Part shown: positions 34,035 to 43,800 of the stretch, piece by piece
How positions within the stretch are numbered: the first letter of the stretch is position 1
How the letters are laid out: each line of letters opens with the position of its first letter
Assembly (NCBI GenBank): GCA_021799495.1
Contig: JAJZAI010000007.1
Location: 1-64,000, forward strand
DNA: 64,000 bases
Direction of reading: 5' to 3'
Source: Deltaproteobacteria bacterium
GTDB lineage: Bacteria > Desulfobacterota > Binatia > Binatales > Binataceae
Translations under genes and position numbers: made by a program
The notes under the pieces: model-generated
Databases searched by the model: none
What the model was told of the DNA's origin: nothing
The model's input: only the letters and a program-made list of their open reading frames with translations

Positions 34035-34955
34035 ATGCCACGAATCCGCTTGTGGACCGCGCTGGCGGCCGCGATTTTCGCCGCCGGATGCTCGCATCGG
34101 GCGCCGTCAACCGGCACGCATCAGATGCTCTTCGTCACGTTGCCGGAAGCCCATGCGGTGGCGGTCTATCGCGCGGACGCGACGGGAGACGCCGCGCCGC
34201 TGGCGACCATTCATGAAGCGGCGGCCGATTACCCCGTCGATGCGAGCATCGACATGCGCAACGAAATCTTCGTCGCGAACCGGGACGGGATTATCAAGAT
34301 TTTCGCCGGCCGCAATTACCATTACGAGCAGGTTCGCGTCGTCGGCGGTCCGAATACCGGGATGTCCCATGTGACGGGGATGGCGGTCGATACATCCGGC
34401 GACATCTTTGTCGCCGACCAGGGCGCGCGCGCGGGCGACGCTCATATCGACTGGTTCGCCGCATCGCTCAACGGCAATATCGAGCCGGTCCGCGTAATCG
34501 AGGGGCCGCATACCGAATTGACCTCGCCCGGCGGCATCGCGATCGACAGCACCGGCGAGACTTTTGTCGTCGATCGCAAGACCAATCGCGTCCTGATCTT
34601 CGCCTCCGACGCATCGAAAGACGCCGCTCCGGTCGGGATGCTGGCGGACGGGCTGAACCAACCCCGGCGGGTTTTCGTCGATACGGACCTGGACGTGTTC
34701 GTGACCAATGGAGGCGACAGCAGCGTGGCGGTTTTTGTCGCGGACGGCCCGCAACACTGGCTGCTGAACGGAAAAGTCACCAGCGCCGCGATGAAAGATC
34801 CCGACGGCGTCGCCGCCGACGGCATCGGCCGGATCGCGGTTGCGGCGCCGAACGCGATCCTGTTCTTCCCGCTGAATGCGAAGGGGTCGATTGCGCCGAT
34901 CGCGTCATTGCAAGGACCTGGGCCGATGAATCCGTCCGCGCTGCTGATTCGATAA
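34035..34955 (+). CDS. NHL/beta-propeller-like lipoprotein
   Basis: A 306-residue protein from ATG 34035. An N-terminal signal ends in FAAGC (Cys19), a probable lipobox, so it is an envelope lipoprotein. The rest repeats a blade pattern such as VDTSGDIFVADQGA, IDSTGETFVVDRKTNRVLIFASD and VDTDLDVFVTNGGDSSVAVF, the hallmark of NHL-type beta-propellers. Such proteins often bind ligands or proteins; no catalytic residues are visible. Confidence 0.75.
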   Translation: MPRIRLWTALAAAIFAAGCSHRAPSTGTHQMLFVTLPEAHAVAVYRADATGDAAPLATIHEAAADYPVDASIDMRNEIFVANRDGIIKIFAGRNYHYEQVRVVGGPNTGMSHVTGMAVDTSGDIFVADQGARAGDAHIDWFAASLNGNIEPVRVIEGPHTELTSPGGIAIDSTGETFVVDRKTNRVLIFASDASKDAAPVGMLADGLNQPRRVFVDTDLDVFVTNGGDSSVAVFVADGPQHWLLNGKVTSAAMKDPDGVAADGIGRIAVAAPNAILFFPLNAKGSIAPIASLQGPGPMNPSALLIR

Positions 34956-35034
34956 AGAAATCGCTTGAACAGGGCATATCCGCTAATATGAGGACTGCGT
35001 CACGCCGGAAAATCAAAAGGCTGACGGAATTTCG

Positions 35035-35463
35035 ATGAACGCCGAAAAACGCAAGAAGTTTCGCCTGGCGGCGCATCTCTTGCTCGCCGGTACGATTATA
35101 GCTGGAGCGGTGATTCTGGACGGCGTCGCCGAGCGCTATTACTTCTATTCAAACTGGATCAAGCTGCAGAACGCGGCCTATTCCGCCACGATTGCCGGCT
35201 CCACGTACCTGCCGTCGCATCCGCGGCGGGCGTTGGCCGTCGCGCGCGAATACGCCGAACTCAACGGCGTGCGCGCTAACGAGATAGTCACCGCCCGAGT
35301 CGCACACGGCAACCGAACGATTATTTTGAAGGTCAAGCGGGCAATCCCGTTTTACCTCGACGGCGCCGTGGTTGGCGCCACGACACGTTCGATCAGCGCG
35401 ACTGCGGCTTCGCCTCCGCCGCCGCCGCAATCGATGCCGGCGCGGCGCGGAATTCAAGCCTGA
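35035..35463 (+). CDS. TadG-like (Flp pilus-type) protein
   Basis: A 142-residue protein. A hydrophobic segment near the N-terminus (AAHLLLAGTIIAGAVILDGVAERYYFYS) is followed by WIKLQNAAYSATIAGSTYLPSHPRRALAVAREYAELNGV, the TadG-like pattern 'W.kLQnAaDaaALaGa.yLP..p..A...A..ya..NGV'. It ends in a Pro/Ala tail. TadG-like proteins work with Flp/Tad pilus machines; no other tad gene is here, so it is an isolated member. Its last 10 bp overlap the end of the convergent kinase-like gene at 35454. Confidence 0.6.
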   Translation: MNAEKRKKFRLAAHLLLAGTIIAGAVILDGVAERYYFYSNWIKLQNAAYSATIAGSTYLPSHPRRALAVAREYAELNGVRANEIVTARVAHGNRTIILKVKRAIPFYLDGAVVGATTRSISATAASPPPPPQSMPARRGIQA

Positions 35464-38400
35464 ATCGCCGCCGCTTGGCGCGTTCGTTCGCGTTCGAGCA
35501 ACGGCAACGCGCGTTCGGTCTCGCGCCGCAGTTCAGCCAGATATTGCGCCGCCGCGCGGAACTCGCGCCGCAACGCCCGCATCTCAAGTTCGCCGGCCAG
35601 CGCGCTCAAGCGATCCAATCCGAGTCCGCCGGCCGAACCTCTCAGGCTGTGCGCCGCGCGCATCAGCGCCTCGCCGTCGCCGCCCGCCAGCGCGTCGCGC
35701 ATCGCCTTGATCCGCGCGTCGATGTCGCGCTGGAAGAGGCTCGCCAGTTCGCCGACCGGATCGCGCTCCGTGGCGCTGGCGAGATCGCGCAGTTCGGCGA
35801 TGATCTCCTCGTTCAAGCTGGCGCGCTCGTCATGCATCGGCAAAGCCGTCTCGGCTTCAGCGGCGTCCGGTGCGGGAACCAGCCAGCGTTCGAGGATCAC
35901 GCCGAGACTTTCGAGGGTGACCGGTTCAATCAGAAAATCGTCCATTCCCGCCGCAAGACATTTTTCACGGATGTCCGCCATCGGCCGCGCGGTCATCGCG
36001 ATAATCACCGTCTTTCGATCGCCGGACTCGCGGCGCCGGATTTCGCCCGCCACGGCGTAGCCGTCTAAATCGGGCATTTCGCAATTCAGCAGAACGGCGG
36101 CGTAATCGGCTACGGCAAGAGCGTCAAGTCCGGCGCGGGCGTTTTCGGCGGCATCGCCGGCGTAGCCAAGATTGCGCAACTGGAGCAGCACAATCTTACG
36201 ATTGACGGGATTATCCTCAATTACGAGGATTTTTGCAGTCGCGGCCGGGGCGTGTCCCGATGCGTCCGAAGGCGGCCGAATCGGCCGCACTTTACCCTCG
36301 GCGTTGACCGCGGACTTCGCGGCCGGCGCATGCGGCACGCGTGCGATCTCGACCAGACGCTCAAACAGCCGCGCCGGATTGATCGGTTTTCTCAGGCAGC
36401 CGTCGGCGCCGCCGAGCGCGTTTGCCGCTTCGCCCGCCGGCGTCATCAGAAGCACCCGCGCGGCGCGCAGGCGCGCGTCGGCCTTGATTGCGCGGACCAG
36501 CGCGGCGCCGTCCATGTCGGACAATCGCGAATCGGCCAGCACGATGCCGCAGGGCGCGCCGGCGGCCACTTGCTCGCGCATCAAGGCCAGCGCTTCCTCC
36601 CGTCCGACCACGGCGCGCGCATCGACTCCCCATCCGTTCAGACAGGCGAGCAGCGCACCCCGCACCGCCGCGTCGTCATCGACGATTACGGCCGCGATTC
36701 CGCGCAGCGCGTCGAAGCCGGCGGCGTCGGACGAACGGTTTTCGCCGGACTCGAAGGCGAGCGCAAAGGAGAAATGCGAACCGCCGTCCGCGGCGGCGCC
36801 GCATTCGAGCCGTCCACCCATCGCTTCGACCAGATGCGCGGCGACAGACAGGCTCAGTCCGGCGTCGCCGAGGTCGCGTCCGTCGCTCGCCCGAATCCGC
36901 GCGAACGGGCGAAACGGATCATCCGCCAGCGGCGCCGCGAGCTTGACCGACGCCGCGCGCACTTCGAAGCGGAGATGCGGACCCGGCTCGCCGTGGCTGG
37001 CGGCCGGCGCCGCCGTGATCACGAGCGCGCCGCGTGCGGCGAATTTAAGCGCATGATTCAGCAGGCGCTCGATTATCTTCCGCAATCGTTCGGAATCGCC
37101 GCGCAGCGAGCGGGGCGCGTCCGGCGCGATCGCGACCGCGATTTCGAGTCCCAGCGCGGCGGCGCGTTCCGCAACCCCGTCGGCGGCCGCGCCAAGAATT
37201 TCATAAAGATCGAAATCGGCCAGATCCAGTGCAAGTTTTCCCGAAACCAGACGCGAATATTCGAGCATATCGTCGACAATCCGCATCAGCATCCCGCCGC
37301 TTGCCGAAATCGTCCGCGCCAAGTCGCGCTGGTCGGGACTCAGCCCGGCGTTCGAGAGCAGTTCGGTCATGCCGATCACGCCGTTGAGCGGAGTGCGGAT
37401 TTCCTGGCTTAAGCCGGCCAGAAAATCCGCGCGATGACCCAGCTCCACAAGCGTCGCCGCTTGCGCCTGCGCCAGTTCCGCGCGCATCCGGTTGCGCTCG
37501 GCCAGATCCTGGAAAATCATCACCGCGCCGGAGCCCGCGATGCGCGCGACGGCCAGCGCGACCTCGATTAGCCGGCCGTCGCCGGCCTGGCGCACGGTTT
37601 CCATCTCGACAGCCAGTTCGCCGCGCGCGGCGCGCGCCAATAATTCCTTTTCTTCCTCGACGCGATCCGCGGGCGTCAGGAAGGACGGTTCGCGGCCGGT
37701 CGCGTCATGCGCCGCATAGCCGAACATCCGCTCTGCGGCCGAGTTCCATGCGTAAATCCGGCCCCGCTCATCAATCGCCGCGATCGCCGCGGCGACCGCG
37801 CCCATCAGCGCGCCGAGCAAGGCGTCAAGAGCGTCGGCGCGCCTTTCCACGGCAAGGTTTCGCGCCACGGCCACGATTCCCTGGATGGCGCCGCGATCGT
37901 TGCGCAACGGCCGGACAGCACAGGCGATCCATGCGCCCTCCTCGCGTCCGCGCGGACGCACCAGGCATTGCATCTCGACGTGTTCGCCGTGCAGCGCCCG
38001 TTTTGCGGGCCATTCGGCCAGCGGCAGCGGTTCGCCGCCGTTCGCCCGCACGACTTCGATCGTTTCGGCAAGGCGATCGATCGGCTGCAATTCGGCGATC
38101 CCGGTCCCAAACAGCCGGGTCGCGGCCGGGTTCGCGCGCAGCGGCCGCAGATGGGCGTCGCAGACGATCAAGGCCTCGTGCGAGGTTTCGAAGACCGCCG
38201 CCAGAATTCCGCTTTCGAGATGCAACCGCTTGCGCGCTTCCGCCAACGCCGCGGCATTTTCCGCGGCGGCGCGGCTGCGCTCGGCCAACTGTTCCTCCAG
38301 CCGTTGGTTGAGCCGCGCCAGCTCGCCGCGATGCTGCACGCCGGCGGCGACCATCAGACGCGTCGAACGAAGCGCGCGCACCGCAAGCAAGGCGGCGAGC

Positions 38401-39017
38401 CAAAGCGCGCACAACGCCGCTCCCGCGCCGAACGCGATCGCCGTCAGTTGAAAGCGCGCATACCGGCGCGCTTGAGCCTCCCGCGCCGCCGCGAGCGCGC
38501 GTGCGGCCACCGCCATCGCCCTGACACGAGCGCGCAAGGAACTTAAAGCGGCGGAAGACGGAGCGGCTGGCGGCTGAGCGGACGGCGACGATACGCCGCC
38601 TGCAACTGGTGGCGTGTTTGCGCCGAATACGGCATTCGAGGCCGCTTCAAGCCGCGCGATATCGTCAGCGATCGGCGGCTCGGCGGCGGCGAGCGCCCGC
38701 AATGCGGCAAAATTATGCCGAACGCGGTCGGGCGACGCCATTTCGCCGTCGGCCAGGGAGGCGCGCAGGGCGTCAAGCGCTTCGCCGATCCGATACGAAC
38801 GATTGGTCTGAAGATCGCGCGCGACTTCCCGGCTGGCCGCGAAATAAGCGGCCAAACACGCGAACAGCAACACCGTGGCGGCGCCAATGAGAGCTATCCA
38901 GAGCCCACGGACAGGCGGAACGGGCGCGTCCGCCGGCCACGCGGCTTGCTCCGCCTGGCCAAGCGCAAGAGTTTCGTCCGCAGCCGGCATTTGAATTCGC
39001 GAACCGCCGCGTTCCAT
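35454..39017 (-). CDS. Hybrid histidine-kinase-like protein with degenerate kinase core (PAS x2, HisKA, HATPase-like, REC x2, Hpt)
   Basis: A 1187-residue membrane protein. Two membrane helices (about 39-61 and 190-214) flank a periplasmic region, then two PAS domains (about 270-390 and 395-510). The H-box reads GLSQEIRTPLNG, so the phospho-acceptor His is Gln538. In the ATPase the N box is weak (LLNHALKFA) and the DxGxG G1 box is missing. REC1 (about 775-895) is intact with Asp829 and Lys877. REC2 (about 928-1047) has Asn978 in place of Asp (LLNCEMPDLDG) and Glu1031 in place of the conserved Lys. The Hpt domain keeps His1123 (AAHSLRGSAGG). It therefore looks like a pseudokinase that may take phosphate from another kinase through REC1 and Hpt. 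Confidence 0.9.
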   Translation of the reverse strand: MERGGSRIQMPAADETLALGQAEQAAWPADAPVPPVRGLWIALIGAATVLLFACLAAYFAASREVARDLQTNRSYRIGEALDALRASLADGEMASPDRVRHNFAALRALAAAEPPIADDIARLEAASNAVFGANTPPVAGGVSSPSAQPPAAPSSAALSSLRARVRAMAVAARALAAAREAQARRYARFQLTAIAFGAGAALCALWLAALLAVRALRSTRLMVAAGVQHRGELARLNQRLEEQLAERSRAAAENAAALAEARKRLHLESGILAAVFETSHEALIVCDAHLRPLRANPAATRLFGTGIAELQPIDRLAETIEVVRANGGEPLPLAEWPAKRALHGEHVEMQCLVRPRGREEGAWIACAVRPLRNDRGAIQGIVAVARNLAVERRADALDALLGALMGAVAAAIAAIDERGRIYAWNSAAERMFGYAAHDATGREPSFLTPADRVEEEKELLARAARGELAVEMETVRQAGDGRLIEVALAVARIAGSGAVMIFQDLAERNRMRAELAQAQAATLVELGHRADFLAGLSQEIRTPLNGVIGMTELLSNAGLSPDQRDLARTISASGGMLMRIVDDMLEYSRLVSGKLALDLADFDLYEILGAAADGVAERAAALGLEIAVAIAPDAPRSLRGDSERLRKIIERLLNHALKFAARGALVITAAPAASHGEPGPHLRFEVRAASVKLAAPLADDPFRPFARIRASDGRDLGDAGLSLSVAAHLVEAMGGRLECGAAADGGSHFSFALAFESGENRSSDAAGFDALRGIAAVIVDDDAAVRGALLACLNGWGVDARAVVGREEALALMREQVAAGAPCGIVLADSRLSDMDGAALVRAIKADARLRAARVLLMTPAGEAANALGGADGCLRKPINPARLFERLVEIARVPHAPAAKSAVNAEGKVRPIRPPSDASGHAPAATAKILVIEDNPVNRKIVLLQLRNLGYAGDAAENARAGLDALAVADYAAVLLNCEMPDLDGYAVAGEIRRRESGDRKTVIIAMTARPMADIREKCLAAGMDDFLIEPVTLESLGVILERWLVPAPDAAEAETALPMHDERASLNEEIIAELRDLASATERDPVGELASLFQRDIDARIKAMRDALAGGDGEALMRAAHSLRGSAGGLGLDRLSALAGELEMRALRREFRAAAQYLAELRRETERALPLLERERTRQAAAIQA

Positions 39018-39210
39018 CGCGATTTTTCAGGATGGAACGCGAGCGGCTCACCACCGCCATTGGAGCAACATCCGTACCGGCAAAATGGCGGTCGCAACGC
39101 CTCATGACGGGACACTTGTGTCGCAAGTATTGGATTCGCGCGGCGTCACGCCGCGCGCCGGCGCGCGGCCGCCATCCCGAGCTGATGCGCTGGGAGGCCA
39201 AAAAACAAAC

Positions 39211-39241
39211 GGGGCGATCTTCAGTGAATGAAGACCGCCCC
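39211..39241 (-). terminator. Rho-independent terminator after the GST gene
   Basis: On the minus strand GGGGCG-G-TCTTCA pairs with TGAAGA-T-CGCCCC around a 5-nt loop (one mismatch), followed directly by GTTTGTTTTTTGG. It begins about 30 bp past the stop of the glutathione S-transferase gene at 39273. Confidence 0.85.
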
Positions 39242-39272
39242 GCGCCGCAAAAACGGCGAATAACGCGTAGTC

Positions 39273-39878
39273 TTACTTCAGGCCGCGCACTTTGCCGTTG
39301 GCCTCGCGGCTCCAGGATTTCTGCAACCACGCCTGCAGCTTCGGCGTCGCCGAGAAATCGAACTTGACGTAGGTGCCGAACGACAGCACCGAGGCGACGT
39401 TCAGATCCGCGATCGTAAAGGCCGAGCCGAGCAGATTCTCGTGACGGCCGAGCACGCCGTCGAGCACCGCAAGCGGCGCTTTGAGCGCCTCGCTCGCGTC
39501 CTTGACGGCCTGGTCGCTGCGCTGCTCGGCGGGCAGAAAGAGCTTGTGCCGAAGAATGGCGAGCAGATGCGGCTCAAGCTCGGTCATCGCATAAAAGCTC
39601 CATTGATAGACGCGGCCATGATCTTCCACCGACGCCGGCCAGAGCGAATTCTTGCCGTACTTTTCGGCCAGATACAGATTGATCGCCATCGATTCGCAAA
39701 TGAAGAGGCCGTTGTCCTCGAGCACCGGAACATGGCCGATCGGATTGCGCTGGAGATGCGCGGCGCTCTTCGCGTCCGCGACGGCCACTGGTTCGTGTTC
39801 GTATTTTACGCCAAGTTCTTCGAGCGCCCACAGACAGCGGGCCGATCGCGATTTGGAAGTGCCGTACAATTTGACCAT
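39273..39878 (-). CDS. Glutathione S-transferase family protein
   Basis: A 201-residue protein with an N-terminal thioredoxin fold and C-terminal helical domain. The start MVKLYGTSKSRSARCLWALEELG carries Ser residues (about 8-10) at the catalytic end, and NPIGHVPVLEDNGLFICESMAI is the glutathione-binding cis-Pro/ES motif. The C-terminal domain holds FTIADLNVASVL. It should conjugate or reduce small electrophiles with glutathione. It is on its own and ends with a strong terminator. Confidence 0.88.
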   Translation of the reverse strand: MVKLYGTSKSRSARCLWALEELGVKYEHEPVAVADAKSAAHLQRNPIGHVPVLEDNGLFICESMAINLYLAEKYGKNSLWPASVEDHGRVYQWSFYAMTELEPHLLAILRHKLFLPAEQRSDQAVKDASEALKAPLAVLDGVLGRHENLLGSAFTIADLNVASVLSFGTYVKFDFSATPKLQAWLQKSWSREANGKVRGLK

Positions 39879-39954
39879 CGGTCAGTCCTCCGCGACAAAG
39901 CTGTTAATTCCGCCTTATTTAGCGCGCCGATGGGGCGGGATACAAACGCCCCGC

Positions 39955-40719
39955 TCAGCGCGTGCGCCGCGGCGGCCTGGCGGAGGCGAGATCCTCGGCG
40001 GCGGCTGCGAGCGTCCGTCCGGGACCATCGAGCGGCGGGGTGATGCATTCCTCGAGCGGGATCGCGGCTTCGGCCTGGCGCCGGAGCAGCTTGCCGGCGG
40101 TGCGGCCGTCGCCCTCGGCCAGCGCGTCAACCACCGCCTGATGGGCGTCGGCCACGGCGGCAAGATCGGAATGGCCGCGCGCCAGATGCACGCGGGTGCG
40201 CACTTCGAAATTGAGCGACTCCCACGTGCGCAGCAGGATGGAGTTGCCGGAAGCCTCGAGAATCGCGCGATGGAACGGCACGTCGTTGCGGGCATAGCGT
40301 TCGATATCCCGCGCGCGCGCGGCCGCGCGCAGCTCGGCGACGCGCCGGCGCAGGCCCTCGACCCGTCCCGCGAGCCGCGGCGCGGCCAGCCGCGCCGCAA
40401 GCTGTTCGAGCGCCGCCCGCACCTGATACGCCTCGCGCATCTCGCGCTCGCTGACCTCGCGCACCCGGGTGCCGCGCCACGGCTCGGTGCGCACGATTCC
40501 AACCGCCTCGAGCTGGCGCAGCGCCTCGCGCACCGGCGTCTGGCTGATGGCGAGCTCGCGCGCCAGCCGCAGCTCGACCAGCCGCGCGCCGGGCGGATAG
40601 ACGCCGTCCAGAATCCGGGCGAGAATCAACTGGCGGACGCGCGCCGCGGCCGGTTCGCGCGCCAGCGCGCAGCTCTCGCCTTCCCCCTGCCGCTCGACCT
40701 TTTCGACCGGTTCGGCCAT
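39955..40719 (-). CDS. GntR/FCD-family transcriptional regulator
   Basis: A 254-residue regulator from ATG 40719 (MAEPVEKVERQGE). An N-terminal winged helix (ILDGVYPPGARLVELRLARELAISQTPVREALRQLE) is the GntR signature, followed by an FCD helical ligand domain (VRAALEQLAARLAA, then RARDIERYARNDVPFHRAILEASGN). It is divergent from the RND pump gene at 40851, and the spacer holds repeated ATTATCGAT motifs, so it likely controls the pump and itself. Confidence 0.88.
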   Translation of the reverse strand: MAEPVEKVERQGEGESCALAREPAAARVRQLILARILDGVYPPGARLVELRLARELAISQTPVREALRQLEAVGIVRTEPWRGTRVREVSEREMREAYQVRAALEQLAARLAAPRLAGRVEGLRRRVAELRAAARARDIERYARNDVPFHRAILEASGNSILLRTWESLNFEVRTRVHLARGHSDLAAVADAHQAVVDALAEGDGRTAGKLLRRQAEAAIPLEECITPPLDGPGRTLAAAAEDLASARPPRRTR

Positions 40720-40729
40720 TGACTGACGA

Positions 40730-40770
40730 TTATCGATTACCGATACTTCACGCAAGCTGTTTATCGATTA
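40730..40770. promoter_or_regulatory. Direct TTATCGATTA repeats: candidate GntR operator
   Basis: The 10-mer TTATCGATTA occurs at 40730-40739 and again at 40761-40770, 31 bp apart start to start, about three helix turns. Each contains the ATCGAT palindrome, and a partial third copy overlaps the second (ATCGATT to 40776). The 131-bp spacer between a GntR gene and a divergent pump gene is the expected place for its operator. Confidence 0.55.
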
Positions 40771-40850
40771 TCGATTCTTCTCTCCGATGACTTCACGAAT
40801 GCCTGCCGGCGCGCGCCGGACGCGCTAACGCCCACTGAGGTCCCACGCAT

Positions 40851-43800
40851 ATGATGTGGCTGGTCCGCCTCGCGCTCAGGCGTCCGCTCTCCGTAGCGGT
40901 AATGGCGCTGCTGATGCTGGTGCTGGGGGCGCTCTCGTTCTACGAGATGAACATCGACATTTTCCCGGCGATCGACCTGCCCGTGGTGATGGTGGTCTGG
41001 AGTTATCCGGGGTTGAGCGCGGTCGACGTCGAGCGCCGGATGGTGTTAATCAGCGAGCGCGCTTATTCGACCACGGTCGACGGAATCGAACATATCGAGT
41101 CCGAATCGATCAACGGACTCGGCTTGCTCAAAGTCTATTTCCATCCGGGCACGGATATCGGCTCGGCAATCGCGCAGATCAACGCCGTTTCCGAGACCAT
41201 CCTCACGATTCTGCCGCGCGGCACGCAACCGCCGCAAATCATTTCCTATAACGCCTCGAACGTGGCGGTGGCGCAACTCAACATTTACAGCGACACGCTG
41301 TCGGGTGCGCAGCTTTTCGACTACGGACTCAATTTCATCCGCGTTCAGCTCTTTACCATTCCCGGCTTTTCCTCGCCCGCGCCGATGGGCGGCGTGCAGC
41401 GCGCCGTGATCGCCAACCTCGATCCGCGCGCGCTTTACGCCAACAATCTATCGCCCTACGACGTTGCGACCGCGCTCTCGCAGAGCAACGTCGTGATTCC
41501 GTCGGGCGAATCGCGGATGGGCAATTTCGACTACAACGTCGATATTAACATGAGCCCAGCGACGGCCACCGGCTTCAACAGCCTGCCAATCAAGTATGTC
41601 AACGGCGCGCCGATTTTCATGCGCGACGTCGCGCCCGTTTCCGACACCCATCAGCCGCAAACCAACGTGGTCCGCGTTAACGGCAAACCGGCCACGTTCC
41701 TGCTCGTGATCAAGCACGCCGCGGCCTCGACGCTGGCGGTCGTGAACGCGGTCAAACGCCGCCTGCCCTATATCCGGGCGACGGCGATCAAGGGCCTTAA
41801 GATCTCGCTGACGTTCGACCAGTCGGCGTTCGTGCGCGCGGCGCTGTGGGAAGTGGTGCGGGAAGCCGGGATTGCGGCGGCGCTGGTCGCCCTGATGGTG
41901 CTGGTCTTCGTCGGCTCGCCGCGCAGCATGGTGATCGTGATCATCTCGATTCCGCTGTCCATCCTGACCGCGATCGTCGGACTGAAGCTGACCGGCCAGA
42001 CGATCAACACGATGACGCTGGGCGGAATCGCGCTGGCGGTCGGCATGCTGGTCGACGACGCGACCGTCGAAATCGAGAACATCCATCGCAACCACGCGAT
42101 GGGCAAGCCGCTGCTGGTCGCGATTCTCGACGGCGCCACGCAGATCGCCACGCCCACGCTCGTCGGCACGCTGTCGATTTGCATCGTCTTTTTCCCGGTC
42201 GTGCTGCTGACCGGCGTGGCGCGGTTCCTGTTCACCCCGCTCGCGCTCGCGGTGGTGTTCGCGATGCTCACGTCCTACCTGCTTTCGCGCACGCTGGTGC
42301 CGACGATGGCCTCCTACCTGCTGCCCGACACGCACGAGGAAGACCCCGGCTCGGGACTGTGGGGCCGTTTCCTGCGCGGCTTCGAGGCGCTGTTCGAGTG
42401 GATTCGCGGCGGCTACGTCGCGGCGCTTACGGGTTTTATCGCGCGGCGCGGGCTTGCGCTCACGCTGGTCGCGCTGATGATCGCGGCATCGATTCCGCTG
42501 GCGTGGACGGTCGGCGAAGATTTCTTTCCCGCGGTGGACGCGGGATTGATGAAGCTGCACGTGCGCGCGCCGACCGGAACCCGGATCGAACGCTCGGAAT
42601 TCATCGTCGACAATATCGAACGCGCGATTCGCGGGATTATTCCCGCGCGCGAAATCGCCGGCATCACGGACACGATCGGCCTGCCGGTCTCCTACGATCT
42701 GGCGTTCTATCCAACCGACAACATTGGCGATCAGGACGCCGAGATACTGATTCAGCTTTCGCCCAACCATCATCCGACGGCGGCCTACCAGCGCGAGATT
42801 CGCGCGATGCTGCAACGGCGGTTTCCAACCGTCACCGGCTATTTCCAGGCCGCGGATATCGTCAACCAGGTGTTAAATTTTGGCCTGCCGGCCGCGATCG
42901 ACGTGCAGGTCTCGGGCAACAATCTGCAAAACGATTACGCGATCGCGCTGCGGCTGCAACGGATGATGCGCGCGATTCCCGGCATCGTCGATTTGCGGAT
43001 CGCCGAACCGCTCGATTACCCGACTTTCCGCGTCAACGTCGATCGGGCCAAAGCGCTGCAGGTCGGCGTCACGATGCAGGATGTCGCGTCGAGCCTGCTC
43101 GCGTCGCTAAGCGGCGACACGCTGATTTCGCCGAATTTCTGGCTCGATCCGAAAAACGGAGTCAATTACGACGTAATCACGCAGACGCCGTATCACATCA
43201 ACAGCTCCGTCGCCGCTCTGGCCAATACTCCGCTGACCAACGGCGAAAGCGTCGGCACGGTTTCCGCCACGCCCGGCGCCGGCGCTTATAACGAGCCGGG
43301 ATTGAACAGTTCGATTACGCCAGTGCAGTTGCTTTCCAATGTCGCCGCCATCGTCCACACTGTTGATCCGGCGGTGATCGACCACTACACGGTGCAGCGC
43401 GTGATTGACGTCGATTGTGCCGTGCAGGGACGCGACCTCGGCGGCGCCACCGGCGACGTCGAGCGGGCGATCTCGCGCCTTGGCCGATTGCCCGCCGAAA
43501 ACCGGATCGTCATCCGGGGCCAGAGCCAGGCGATGCGGGAATCGTTCACCACGATGGGCGCCGGGCTGATTCTAGCGATTATTCTCGTGTACCTGCTGAT
43601 GGTCGCGAATTTTCAATCGTGGCTCGAACCGTTCATCATCATGATGGCGGTGCCGGGCGCGCTGGCCGGCGTGCTCTGGATGCTGGTGCTGACGCATACG
43701 ACGATTAACGTGGAATCGCTGATGGGCGCGATCATGGCGGTGGGCGTCGGCGTGGCCAACGGCAATCTGCTGATCACTTTCGCCAACGAGATGCGCGAGG

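Noticed and set aside
36252-37412. Plus-strand open frame inside the kinase-like gene
   Set aside because: Antisense frame in high-GC DNA; composition is Arg-rich with no motifs.
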